NCBI GenBank assembly: GCA_965371855.1
Contig: CBDUZZ010000048.1
Coordinates: 1-35,268, forward strand
Reading direction: 5' to 3'
Length of the DNA stretch: 35,268 nucleotides
DNA from: JAADEM01 sp965371855
GTDB lineage: Bacteria > Bacteroidota > Bacteroidia > Bacteroidales > Marinilabiliaceae
Below are positions 15,569 to 24,386 of this stretch, in pieces (within the stretch, counting starts at the first letter, position 1; each line of letters starts with the position of its first letter). The notes beneath the pieces are model-generated. The model was not told where the DNA came from. It saw only the letters and a program-made list of their open reading frames with translations, and made no database searches. The position numbers were made by a program, and so were the translations under genes.

Positions 15569-17989
15569 ATGTTTGTGAAAATACAGCAACGACTTTTAAT
15601 AGTTATATGTGTGTTATGTTTTGGCATTTCAGTTAATGCCATACAACAAAATAAACCAATGGCAGGTGATGTTTCTGGCGACCTTGTTTTGTGGTATCAA
15701 CAACCCGCACAGGTTTGGGAAGAAGCACTGCCAATAGGAAATGGGCACCTTGGTGCCATGGTTTTTGGTGAAACATCGGCCGAAAGAATACAGTTTAATG
15801 AGGCAACCCTTTGGACGGGCGGTCCTTTCGATGCAACAAATCCCGAAGCAGTAAAAGCACTGCCAAAAGTACGTCAGTTAATTTTTGAGAAAAAATATGC
15901 CGAGGCGCATAAACTTGCAAATCTTAAAATGATGGGCAAACCCAAATCAACCATGGCTTACCAACCTTTTGGCGATTTGTATCTAAGTTTTAAAGGACAT
16001 GAAAATGCTGTGGATTATAAACGCAGTCTTAACCTGAACACAGCTATTACAGATGTAAGTTACAGGGTGAATGATATTAATTATAAGAGAGAGGTGTTTT
16101 CCAGCCCTGTTGACCAGACTATAGTAATCCACCTCACAACAAGTAAAGCCGGGGCAATAAGCTTTTCTGCCGGATTAAGCAGTTTGTTAAAATCAGAAAC
16201 AAAAGTTTTGGATGACAAGATGTTGGTTTTGTCCGGAATTGCATCTGATAAGGCAGGTGTTAAAGGGGTTACGAAATTTGATGCCCGGTTAAGTGCCCGT
16301 ACAAAAAACGGTACAGTTACTTTTAAAAACGATTCGTTGTTTGTAGATGATGCCACTGAGGTAACGTTGTTTCTTGTTGCAGCAACCAGTTATGTTAATT
16401 TTCAGGATGTGTCGGCTGATGCCGGTGCCCGTTGTACCGATTATCAGAAGCAATTGCAGAATCGTTCGTATGATAAAATGCGTGCAGAACATATTACAGA
16501 ACATCAGCGTTTGTTTAACAGGGTGCAATTAAATTTAGGTACAACCGAATCAGCAAAGCTCCCAACCGATGTGCGAATTAAAAAATTCATCGAATGCAAC
16601 GACCCTGCATTTGCAGCACTTTATTTTCAATTTGGCAGGTATATGTTGATTTCTAGTTCACGCCCCGGTTGTCAACCGCCTAACTTACAGGGTATTTGGA
16701 ATAACAGGTTGAACCCACCATGGCGTGGCAATTATACCATCGACATGAACCTTGAAATGACCTACTGGCCAGTTGAAGTTGCCAACCTTTCGGAGTGCCA
16801 CGGACCTTTGTTCGATATGCTCGAAGAGTTGGCTGTAACAGGTGCCCGTTCGGCAAAAGTGCATTGGGGCATCGATAAAGGCTGGATGGCATACCATACT
16901 TCCGATATTTGGCGTACTGCTATTCCTGTTGATGGGGCAACCTGGGGGTTATGGCCGACTGGAGGGGCATGGCTCAGTACACATATTTGGGAGCATTATG
17001 TATTTACCGGTGACGATGATTTTCTCCGACGAATGTACCCTGTGCTAAAAGGGTGTGCCGAGTTTTTCGTGGAGACTCTTGTTGAGCATCCCGAAAAAGG
17101 ATATTTGGTTACTTGCCCATCCCTTTCTCCCGAAAACCGCCACATGAAAGGGAACGTAACCATTTGTGCAGGGCCTGCAATGGATTCACAGCTTATTCGC
17201 GATATTTTTGCCCAATGTGCCGAAGCAGGGAAAATACTTGGAATAGATAATAAATTTGGTGAAAAACTACTGAAGATGAGTGAGCGACTTGCACCTGACC
17301 AAATTGGTTCTACAGGGCAGTTGCAAGAGTGGCTTGAAGATTGGGATATGGGCGTGCCCAGTACAACGCATCGGCATATTTCACATCTATATGCCTTGCA
17401 CCCAGGAGCTCAAATTACAAAACGACAAACTCCCGATTTATATAATGCAGCAATAAAATCACTCGACCTTCGTGGCGATGGTACCACAAGTTGGTCAAGG
17501 GCCTGGTACATGAATTGCAGGGCACGTTTTTATCAACCCGAAAAAGCATATGAAATTTTTGCCAACCTGATTGATTTACAAACATACCCAAATATGTTTG
17601 ATGCACATCGGGCTATGAAAGAAGGTAGCACCGAACCGTTAAGCTGGCAGATATTTCAGGCAGATGGTAATTTTGGTGCCCCGGCAGGAATAGCCGAAAT
17701 GTTGCTGCAATCGCATGTGAAGTTACCTGATGGTTCATACGAAATAGAATTGCTTCCGGCATTGCCAAAGGCATGGCCAACCGGAAAAGTAACCGGGCTT
17801 AGGGCACGGGGCGGTTTCGAAATTGATATTGAATGGGGAAATGGAAGGCTTACAAGTGCAACACTCAAATCCCTTGTTGGCAAAAAGGCAGTTATTCGTT
17901 ATAAGGAAAAGCTTGTAACTTATCCTTGTCCGGTTGGAAAATCGCTGCATCTTGATGTTGAACTAAATGCTCAACAATCGAACCTGTAA
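15569..17989 (+). CDS. GH95 alpha-L-fucosidase/galactosidase, with Asp at a conserved catalytic Asn
   Basis: An 806-residue GH95 protein with a Sec leader (about 1-24, ending SVNA). Family marks: EALPIGNGHLGAMVFGE (52-68); FNEATLWTGGP (76-86); NLQGIWNNRLNPPWRGNY (372-389); HTSDIWRT (443-450); WPTGGAWLSTHIWEHY (462-477); LQEWLEDW (585-592) with general-acid candidate Glu587; HRHISHLYALHPG (601-613); and QADGNFGAPAGIAEM (697-711) with Asp699. In characterised members the water is activated with help from two Asn in an N-x-N motif; here the matching segment is IDMNLEMTYW (391-400), so the first Asn is Asp392. Inverting removal of alpha-1,2-fucose or alpha-L-galactose is expected, with activity possibly altered. 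It starts 13 bases after the GH3 gene. Confidence 0.92.
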   Translation: MFVKIQQRLLIVICVLCFGISVNAIQQNKPMAGDVSGDLVLWYQQPAQVWEEALPIGNGHLGAMVFGETSAERIQFNEATLWTGGPFDATNPEAVKALPKVRQLIFEKKYAEAHKLANLKMMGKPKSTMAYQPFGDLYLSFKGHENAVDYKRSLNLNTAITDVSYRVNDINYKREVFSSPVDQTIVIHLTTSKAGAISFSAGLSSLLKSETKVLDDKMLVLSGIASDKAGVKGVTKFDARLSARTKNGTVTFKNDSLFVDDATEVTLFLVAATSYVNFQDVSADAGARCTDYQKQLQNRSYDKMRAEHITEHQRLFNRVQLNLGTTESAKLPTDVRIKKFIECNDPAFAALYFQFGRYMLISSSRPGCQPPNLQGIWNNRLNPPWRGNYTIDMNLEMTYWPVEVANLSECHGPLFDMLEELAVTGARSAKVHWGIDKGWMAYHTSDIWRTAIPVDGATWGLWPTGGAWLSTHIWEHYVFTGDDDFLRRMYPVLKGCAEFFVETLVEHPEKGYLVTCPSLSPENRHMKGNVTICAGPAMDSQLIRDIFAQCAEAGKILGIDNKFGEKLLKMSERLAPDQIGSTGQLQEWLEDWDMGVPSTTHRHISHLYALHPGAQITKRQTPDLYNAAIKSLDLRGDGTTSWSRAWYMNCRARFYQPEKAYEIFANLIDLQTYPNMFDAHRAMKEGSTEPLSWQIFQADGNFGAPAGIAEMLLQSHVKLPDGSYEIELLPALPKAWPTGKVTGLRARGGFEIDIEWGNGRLTSATLKSLVGKKAVIRYKEKLVTYPCPVGKSLHLDVELNAQQSNL

Positions 17990-18010
17990 CTATAAATGAA
18001 TAATATAAAA

Positions 18011-19717
18011 ATGAAAAAACACGCAAAGTTATTAATTTTGTTAGTCAGTGTATTTGTACTAACTTTTTGCTCGAATCCTAAGGATACAAAGTATAATGAG
18101 GTAGCTAAACCTGTTGACAAAATGGATTGGTGGAAAGATGCCAAATTCGGAATGTTTATTCACTGGGGTGTATATTCACAGCTTGCCGGAAAGTACAAAG
18201 GCGAGGAGATTGGTTTTATTGGCGAATGGATTATGAACAGTGCTAAGATTCCGGTTACCGATTATGCCGGATTTGCAAAGCAGTTCAACCCGGTAAAGTA
18301 TGATGCCGATGCATGGGTGAAGATGGCAAAAGATGCTGGTATGAAATACCTTGTAATTACAGCCAAACATCATGATGGTTTTGCATTGTTTGATTCAAAA
18401 GTGACAGATTGGGATGTTGTAAATGCTACCCCTTACGGAAAAGACTTGCTGAAACCGCTCGTTGAAGCTTGTCGGAAATATGGGCTAAGAATTGGTTTTT
18501 ACTATTCTCAGGCACAGGACTGGCATCATCCCGGGGGTGCCTCAAAAAAACCATGGGACTCGTTGCAGATTGGAGACATGGATAAATACGTTGACGAAAT
18601 AGCTGTTCCTCAGGTAAATGAATTGTTGACAAACTATGGAGACCTTGACATTTTATGGTGGGATACACCTTACAAAATGAACAAGAAACGTATTGCTAAA
18701 TTAGCCAAATTAATTGAACCCTATCCTAATCTAATAACCAATAATAGGTTAGGAAGCGATTTTGGTGGTGACACCGAAACACCGGAGCAGTTTGTTCCTG
18801 CTACCGGTTTTCCCGGACGTAATTGGGAGGTGTGCATGACCATGAACGATACTTGGGGATACAAATCCTACGACCATAATTTTAAATCATCGAAAGAGAT
18901 GATTTTGAAACTATCTGAAATAGTGTCAAAAGGTGGTAACTTTTTGTTGAACGTCGGTCCCGATGCATTGGGGCAGTTTCCTCCAGAAAGCATTGAGATA
19001 TTAAAAAATATTGGCGAATGGATGAAAGTTAACAAAGATGCTATTTATGGTACACAGGCCAGCCCGTTTCATCATCTTAAATGGGGGAGAGCTACTCTGA
19101 AGGGACAGAAAATTTATCTTCATGTTATCGACTGGCCGGAAAACCGTATCTTGAAGATTCCCTTTAAAAACAAGGTTGCTGGATCATATATGCTTGCCAA
19201 CCCTGATCAGAAAGTTGCGGTTACCCAACATGACGAATATGTTGAACTGGAAGTACAGGGTAAAGCACCCGATTCCATCATTTCTGTTGTTGTGGTTGAT
19301 TTTGAAGGAACACCAAATGTACAGCCCATACCATCTCATGGCAAGTCGGGAATCGCATCGTCAACCGACACAGCAACAACAGTTCCCAATCTTTTTGATG
19401 GTGACCCTAAAAATAAGTGGACGCCTAAAAAAGGTGTTAAAACCGCATGGATAGAAATTGATTTGGGAGAAGAGACAAAAATAGGGAACTCTACGGTGGC
19501 CGAGCCTTGGCATCCATGGCACAAAAATTTTCAGAAATTTGACTTGCAGGTGAAAAAAGGAGATCAATGGGAAACCGTTGTAAAAGGAGAAACAGAGGGT
19601 TATGGGTATTCACTTGATTTTGATCCTGTAGTGGGCAGATACTTTCGCCTCGTGATTACGGGACCAAAAAATAAGGAGCCGGTATTGAATGAATGGATTT
19701 TGTTCAGAGCGGTGTAA
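18011..19717 (+). CDS. GH29 alpha-L-fucosidase lipoprotein with F5/8 domain, paralogue of 2027-3805
   Basis: A 568-residue GH29 enzyme. The ATG at 18011 gives a standard leader MKKHAKLLILLVSVFVLTFC with lipid Cys20; an ATG at 17996 adds only five residues. Motifs: WWKDAKFGMFIHWGVYSQ (40-57), TAKHHDGFALFDSKVTDW (117-134), FYYSQAQDW (163-171) and DLDILWWDTP (211-220) with expected nucleophile Asp218. TPEQ and NWEVC segments hold the acid/base candidates. The last ~125 residues are a discoidin-like domain (NLFDGDPKNKW, then RYFRLVITG). Over residues 36-171 about three quarters of positions are identical to the fucosidase at 2027-3805, with no gap; that protein then has about 24 extra residues. 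This copy probably arose by duplication within the locus. It follows the GH95 gene closely and precedes the sulfatases. Confidence 0.93.
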   Translation: MKKHAKLLILLVSVFVLTFCSNPKDTKYNEVAKPVDKMDWWKDAKFGMFIHWGVYSQLAGKYKGEEIGFIGEWIMNSAKIPVTDYAGFAKQFNPVKYDADAWVKMAKDAGMKYLVITAKHHDGFALFDSKVTDWDVVNATPYGKDLLKPLVEACRKYGLRIGFYYSQAQDWHHPGGASKKPWDSLQIGDMDKYVDEIAVPQVNELLTNYGDLDILWWDTPYKMNKKRIAKLAKLIEPYPNLITNNRLGSDFGGDTETPEQFVPATGFPGRNWEVCMTMNDTWGYKSYDHNFKSSKEMILKLSEIVSKGGNFLLNVGPDALGQFPPESIEILKNIGEWMKVNKDAIYGTQASPFHHLKWGRATLKGQKIYLHVIDWPENRILKIPFKNKVAGSYMLANPDQKVAVTQHDEYVELEVQGKAPDSIISVVVVDFEGTPNVQPIPSHGKSGIASSTDTATTVPNLFDGDPKNKWTPKKGVKTAWIEIDLGEETKIGNSTVAEPWHPWHKNFQKFDLQVKKGDQWETVVKGETEGYGYSLDFDPVVGRYFRLVITGPKNKEPVLNEWILFRAV

Positions 19718-19754
19718 TAAAATTCGCTAAAAGTTATCTATTTAAATTGTTTTT

Positions 19755-21254
19755 ATGAAAAAACTAATATTGTTATTTGCATTAGCATCTGTGTTTGTAA
19801 GTTGTAAACTAACCAGTGGTAAAATTGGAACGAAACCAAACATTGTATATATCCTTGCCGACGATATGGGGCAGGGCGACCTCTCTTGTTACAACAGCGA
19901 ATCAAAAATTAGTACACCCGGCATGGATCAACTTGCTGCTGACGGAATGTTGTTTACAGATTTTCATTCAAATTCTGCAGTTTGCACTCCAACCCGTTAC
20001 GGAACTTTAACCGGTCGTTACTCATTTCGCACACGGCTTAAAAGAGGTGTTTTGGGTACAACCAGCCATAGTCTGATTAAAAAAGACGAACCAACAGTCG
20101 CTACCCTCGCAAAGAGTTATGGTTACAATACCGTCTGCATTGGAAAGTGGCACCTCGGAATGAACTGGCAATTTAAGGAAGGTGTTAAGGAATCGAAAGG
20201 AAGAAACCGAATAATGGGCAATAGTGTCGATTACACTAAACCATACACGTTTGGCCCTAACGAAGTAGGCTTCGATTATTTTTTCGGAATTACGGCTTCT
20301 CTCGATATGCCTCCCTACGTTTATCTCGAAAACCACAGTGTGGTAAAACTACCCACAGATACGATGTTCTCATCAAGTGATATTGCTACCGACCATGGTC
20401 GTTGGGGATATGGCGACCCCGATTTTGTGTTGGAAGATGTGCTGCCCGAATTTGCTAAAAGGGCAGTTAATTTTATAGAAGAACAAAACAGCGAAACGCC
20501 ATTTTTCCTCTATTTTCCGTTAGCAGCACCACACACTCCCATTGTACCTACAAAAGAGTTTTTAGGTAAAAGCGGTGCAGGTATTTATGGCGATTTTGTA
20601 ATGGAAGTGGACTGGGTTGTTGCCGAGGTTGTAAAAGCGCTTAAAGAAAAAGGTTTGTATGAAAACACATTGATTGTTTTAACAAGCGACAATGGTACTT
20701 CGCCACACAGTTTTCCTGTTAGCAGGGAGTTAGAGTTTGGTCACAATACAAGTAATAACTACAAAGGGCGTAAATCGCATACATACGAAGGCGGTCATCG
20801 TGTTCCGTTCATTGTTAGTTGGCCAAATAAAATTAAGGCAGGCTCAAAAAGCGACGAAATAATTTGCTCTACCGATTTGTTCGCTACTGTTGCCGATATT
20901 TTAAACCATGATTTGCAAAGTAATGAAGGCGTTGACAGTTACTCCATTTTGCCAGTTTTATTAAAAGAGAAAATTGAAGAGCCACTGCGCGAAGCAACCG
21001 TTCACCACTCTTTAGGTGGTATGTTTTCAATCAGAAAAGGAAAGTGGAAATATATTGATGGTAAAGGGCACGGTGGTTTTGGAGGTGGATTAATAAAGGA
21101 AGAATTCTCAAAAGATTCGATACAACTTTATAACATGGAAACAGATTATTACGAGACTACAAATGTTTTCAAAGATAATCCTGAAGTTGTTACTGAACTT
21201 AAAATACTACTTGAAAAATATAAAGAACAGGGGTACAGTAGATCAATGAATTAG
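19755..21254 (+). CDS. S1-family sulfatase lipoprotein
   Basis: A 499-residue formylglycine-dependent sulfatase. The leader ends VFVSC (Cys17), a lipobox. Metal and active-site elements: ILADDMGQGD (33-42, Asp36/Asp37), the formylglycine motif VCTPTR with Cys77 (C-x-P-x-R) and following LTGR, IGKWHLG (129-135, Lys131/His133), PLAAPHTPIVP in mid-protein, and LTSDNGTSPH. Cys77 must be converted by a formylglycine-generating or anaerobic maturase that is not encoded in the window. The subfamily cannot be fixed by eye. The RLKRGVL stretch after the active site is shared with the next gene and resembles exo-acting S1 sulfatases from marine sulfated-polysaccharide loci. The predicted role is removal of sulfate esters from fucose- or galactose-type sugars so that fucosidases can act. 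Confidence 0.93.
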   Translation: MKKLILLFALASVFVSCKLTSGKIGTKPNIVYILADDMGQGDLSCYNSESKISTPGMDQLAADGMLFTDFHSNSAVCTPTRYGTLTGRYSFRTRLKRGVLGTTSHSLIKKDEPTVATLAKSYGYNTVCIGKWHLGMNWQFKEGVKESKGRNRIMGNSVDYTKPYTFGPNEVGFDYFFGITASLDMPPYVYLENHSVVKLPTDTMFSSSDIATDHGRWGYGDPDFVLEDVLPEFAKRAVNFIEEQNSETPFFLYFPLAAPHTPIVPTKEFLGKSGAGIYGDFVMEVDWVVAEVVKALKEKGLYENTLIVLTSDNGTSPHSFPVSRELEFGHNTSNNYKGRKSHTYEGGHRVPFIVSWPNKIKAGSKSDEIICSTDLFATVADILNHDLQSNEGVDSYSILPVLLKEKIEEPLREATVHHSLGGMFSIRKGKWKYIDGKGHGGFGGGLIKEEFSKDSIQLYNMETDYYETTNVFKDNPEVVTELKILLEKYKEQGYSRSMN

Positions 21255-21279
21255 AGTAAACAAATTAAAATATAACATA

Positions 21280-22842
21280 ATGAAAAAATTATTGACAAAT
21301 GCTTTAGTTGCAATCTTTTTAGTTGCAACTGTTAGTTGTACAGCTAACGAAAAAAAAATCAAACAAAAACCGAACATCATTTATATCTTGGCTGATGATC
21401 TTGGTTACGGTGACTTATCGTGTTTTAACGAAAACTCAAAAATTAAAACGCCGAATTTAGATAATCTGGCATCAGAAGGTATGCAGTTCACCGATGCACA
21501 CACTTCATCGTCAGTTTGTACTCCTACTCGTTACGGTATTTTAACCGGACGGTATAACTGGCGTTCACCCTTAAAAAGAGGGGTTTTAGGTGGAAAATCA
21601 AAAGCTCTTATACCGCATAAAAGCCGTGAAACAGTAGCCTCGTTGTTAAAAAATGCAGGATATTATACGGGTTATATTGGAAAGTGGCACCTTGGTTGGG
21701 ACTGGGCTAAAAATGAAAAAAATACCATTGATTATTCCAAACCTGTAACCAATAATCCAAATAATTTAGGTTTTGATTATGCGTATGGGCATTGTGGTTC
21801 TTTAGATATGGCTCCATATGTATATGTCGAAAATGGAATGGCTACAGCGATTCCTGATTCGATAACGCCGGGTGCTAAATCTTATGGTTTTTTTCGAAAA
21901 GGAGATGTTGCTCCCGATTTTGAAATGGACGATGTTACACCTAACTTTTTCAGAAGAGCTATGTCTTTTGTTGAAGATAATGCAAACAGAGAAAAACCAT
22001 TTTTTCTGTATCTGCCTTTGCCATCACCACACACTCCCATTCTTCCAACTGAGGAGTGGCAAGGAAAAAGTGGTCTGAACCCTTATGGCGATTTTGTAAT
22101 GATGATTGACCATTATATGGGGCTGTTGGTTGCTACAATAAAAAAAGCAGGTATTGATGAGAATACCATTGTAATATTTACTTCAGATAATGGGTGTTCT
22201 CCAACTGCCAGATTTGAAGAGTTAGCAGAAAAAGGGCACAACCCAAGTTATGTTTTCCGTGGGCATAAAGCAGATATTTATGAAGGCGGACACCATGTCC
22301 CTTTCATTGTGAAATGGCCTTCTCGAATAAACCCGGGAACAACATCAATCAAAACTATTTGCACAACCGACCTAATGGCTACTTGTGCCGATATTGTTGG
22401 TGTGGATTTGAAAGATAACCAAGGTGAAGACAGTTACAGCATGTTGCCGCTTTTTAATAATCCACAGAGTGATGAATTTAAACGAGAATATACCATTCAC
22501 AGTTCCATCAAGGGAAACTTCTCTATCCGGAAAGGAGAGTGGAAATTGAATCTATGCCCCGGATCCGGCGGTTGGACAAAACCCAGAGGTGAAAAGGCAA
22601 TCGAAATGGGTTTGCCTGAGATACAATTGTATAATCTGGCTTCAGATATTGGCGAACAAAATAACCTGTACAAGCAAAATCCCGAAAAGGTAAGGGAGTT
22701 GTATTCCCTTATTATGGAAAGTATTAATAACGGCAGAAGTACTCTTGGAGCTATACAAACAAATGATTCACCGATGAAAGGAGAGTGGACACAATTAGAA
22801 TACATTGTAGCTTTGGATATAGAAAAATTATTATCGGAATAA
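21280..22842 (+). CDS. S1-family sulfatase lipoprotein, tandem homologue
   Basis: A 520-residue S1 sulfatase with lipobox ATVSC (Cys20). It has the same architecture as the preceding gene: ILADDLGYGDLSC (36-48), formylglycine motif SVCTPTRYGILTGR with Cys80, SPLKRGVLGG (96-105), IGKWHLGWDW, LPSPHTPILP and FTSDNGCSP. The two proteins align along most of their length but differ clearly, so the duplication is old or the two arrived separately. Probably they desulfate different positions or linkages. The gene starts 25 bases after its homologue and its stop is followed after one base by the start of a truncated third copy, so three related sulfatase starts lie in tandem. Confidence 0.93.
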   Translation: MKKLLTNALVAIFLVATVSCTANEKKIKQKPNIIYILADDLGYGDLSCFNENSKIKTPNLDNLASEGMQFTDAHTSSSVCTPTRYGILTGRYNWRSPLKRGVLGGKSKALIPHKSRETVASLLKNAGYYTGYIGKWHLGWDWAKNEKNTIDYSKPVTNNPNNLGFDYAYGHCGSLDMAPYVYVENGMATAIPDSITPGAKSYGFFRKGDVAPDFEMDDVTPNFFRRAMSFVEDNANREKPFFLYLPLPSPHTPILPTEEWQGKSGLNPYGDFVMMIDHYMGLLVATIKKAGIDENTIVIFTSDNGCSPTARFEELAEKGHNPSYVFRGHKADIYEGGHHVPFIVKWPSRINPGTTSIKTICTTDLMATCADIVGVDLKDNQGEDSYSMLPLFNNPQSDEFKREYTIHSSIKGNFSIRKGEWKLNLCPGSGGWTKPRGEKAIEMGLPEIQLYNLASDIGEQNNLYKQNPEKVRELYSLIMESINNGRSTLGAIQTNDSPMKGEWTQLEYIVALDIEKLLSE

Positions 22843-22843
22843 A

Positions 22844-23077
22844 ATGAAAAAAAGTGCATGCTATTTGATAATGGGGCTTTTAATGCTTGGTTGTAGTCCG
22901 AAAAAAGAGAGTATTATAAAACCCAACATCATTTATATTCTTGCAGATGACATGGGTTACGGCGATGTGAGTTTTCTCAATAAAGATTCAAAAATTGTAA
23001 CCCCGAATATTGATTGGTCGAAGAAAATAAAACATGATCCCACTAGTAATCAAAAAATACAAATTGCAAGGTTTTAG
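22844..23077 (+). pseudogene. N-terminal stub of a third S1 sulfatase
   Basis: The reading frame gives 77 residues. The first ~57 match the start of an S1 sulfatase: lipobox LMLGC (Cys17), then KPNIIYILADDMGYGDVSF and IVTPNID, comparable to the two genes upstream. After TPNID the similarity stops. The remaining ~20 residues are unrelated and the frame closes at 23077, before any formylglycine motif, so no active enzyme can be made. The leader and metal-site Asp pair are intact, suggesting loss by deletion or rearrangement rather than slow decay. No later sulfatase segments were seen in 23078-23192. Confidence 0.8.
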
Positions 23078-23192
23078 CCGCCCTCAAAACAAGTAGGAAT
23101 TGTCTGGGTTTTGTAGTGGTTTTTATTTATGAATGTGTATTGTTATATGGAGAAATTATAATTCGAGTAGAATTTAAACAACAATAAAAAGT

Positions 23193-24362
23193 ATGTCATT
23201 AAAAAAGATTAATCCAATAAACTTTTTAATCATAGTGGTTGTCCTATATTTTTTCTTTCAATGTGACGAAAAGAGTTCCCGTAATAAAGAGGTGAATAAC
23301 GAATGTATACAAGCAGAATCTGTTTGGGAAAATACACTCTACAACCGAATTCAGACCGCCCCGGTTGGGGGCGGTTTCAGAATGAAAGATTACTGGGTGT
23401 GGGGAAGTTCAGTGATAAATGGTGATGATGGTTTGTATCACATGTTCGCATCGCGCTGGCCTAAAGATGTGCCTTTTAGTCCGGGGTGGTTGCTGTTTTC
23501 TGAGGTTGTTCACGCCACTTCAAAAAGTCCGGAAGGTCCGTATGAATTCAGCGATGTGTCACTTCCTGCTCGTGGTCCGCAGTATTGGGATGGTCGTATG
23601 ACGCACAATCCACGAATCCTGAAATACAAAGACACCTATATCTTGTATTACATCGGAACAACTCACCCGTTTGCCTATCTCACAAATGGCGATACTTTAA
23701 AAGGCCGGAGTGCGTACCGCGATGTTGCTCATGTCAATCAGCGCATAGGAATTGCCACCTCAAAAAGTCCGTTCGGGCCGTGGGAACGCCGCGACAGACC
23801 AATTATTGAAACCAAACCCAACACATTTTATAGCTATTTTTCGTCCAATCCGTCGCCGTGCATAAACAAAGACGGCAGCGTAGCGATGCTTTTTAAAACC
23901 CGTATGTACAATAAGGAAAACAAATATCCTTTTAAAACGCCAATGGTAATAACGCTGGCAACTGCTCCCGGTTTCGAAGGGCCTTATACAATTTGTGATG
24001 AGGGAGAACTATTTGGCCCCGATAAATTTGGGGTTATTGAAGACCCGTTTCTTTGGAGCGATGAAAATGGTTACCACATGATTGCAAAAGATATGGGGAG
24101 TAAGTTGGCCGGAGAACATCATGCCGGGATTTTAGCCCATTCACACGATGCAGTACACTGGGAATTAGATAAATCGCCTCTTGCATATTCGCGTACAATT
24201 AAATGGAGCGACGGCAAAGAGCAGGTGATGGGGCAAATGGAACGGCCTTTCGGACTTATTGAAAACGGTATAATAACCCATCTTTTTTTCGCCTCAATGG
24301 ATGGTCCGGGCGGTTTTAACAGAGGAACAGAAAGCTGGAATATGGTGGTTCCGCTGAAATGA
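23193..24362 (+). CDS. Five-bladed beta-propeller glycoside hydrolase-like lipoprotein (GH43/GH117-type fold)
   Basis: A 389-residue protein with a hydrophobic leader ending FFQC (Cys24), probably a lipoprotein. The rest looks like a five-bladed propeller of the GH43/GH117 kind: WVWGSSVINGDDGLYHMFAS (68-87); ATSKSPEGPYEF (108-119) and its repeat ATSKSPFGPWERR (188-200); THNPRILKYKDTYILYYIG (137-155); SNPSPCINKDGS (218-229); VIEDPFLWSDENGYHMI (281-297, Glu283/Asp284); and QMERPFGLI (348-356). The repeated blade pattern and acidic residues at blade starts support a glycosidase, but I could not match it to one family. A role on the terminal sugar of a sulfated oligosaccharide is plausible. A 115-base gap separates it from the sulfatase stub. 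Confidence 0.7.
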   Translation: MSLKKINPINFLIIVVVLYFFFQCDEKSSRNKEVNNECIQAESVWENTLYNRIQTAPVGGGFRMKDYWVWGSSVINGDDGLYHMFASRWPKDVPFSPGWLLFSEVVHATSKSPEGPYEFSDVSLPARGPQYWDGRMTHNPRILKYKDTYILYYIGTTHPFAYLTNGDTLKGRSAYRDVAHVNQRIGIATSKSPFGPWERRDRPIIETKPNTFYSYFSSNPSPCINKDGSVAMLFKTRMYNKENKYPFKTPMVITLATAPGFEGPYTICDEGELFGPDKFGVIEDPFLWSDENGYHMIAKDMGSKLAGEHHAGILAHSHDAVHWELDKSPLAYSRTIKWSDGKEQVMGQMERPFGLIENGIITHLFFASMDGPGGFNRGTESWNMVVPLK

Positions 24363-24386
24363 AATGTATATATAAAGTGATAAATT

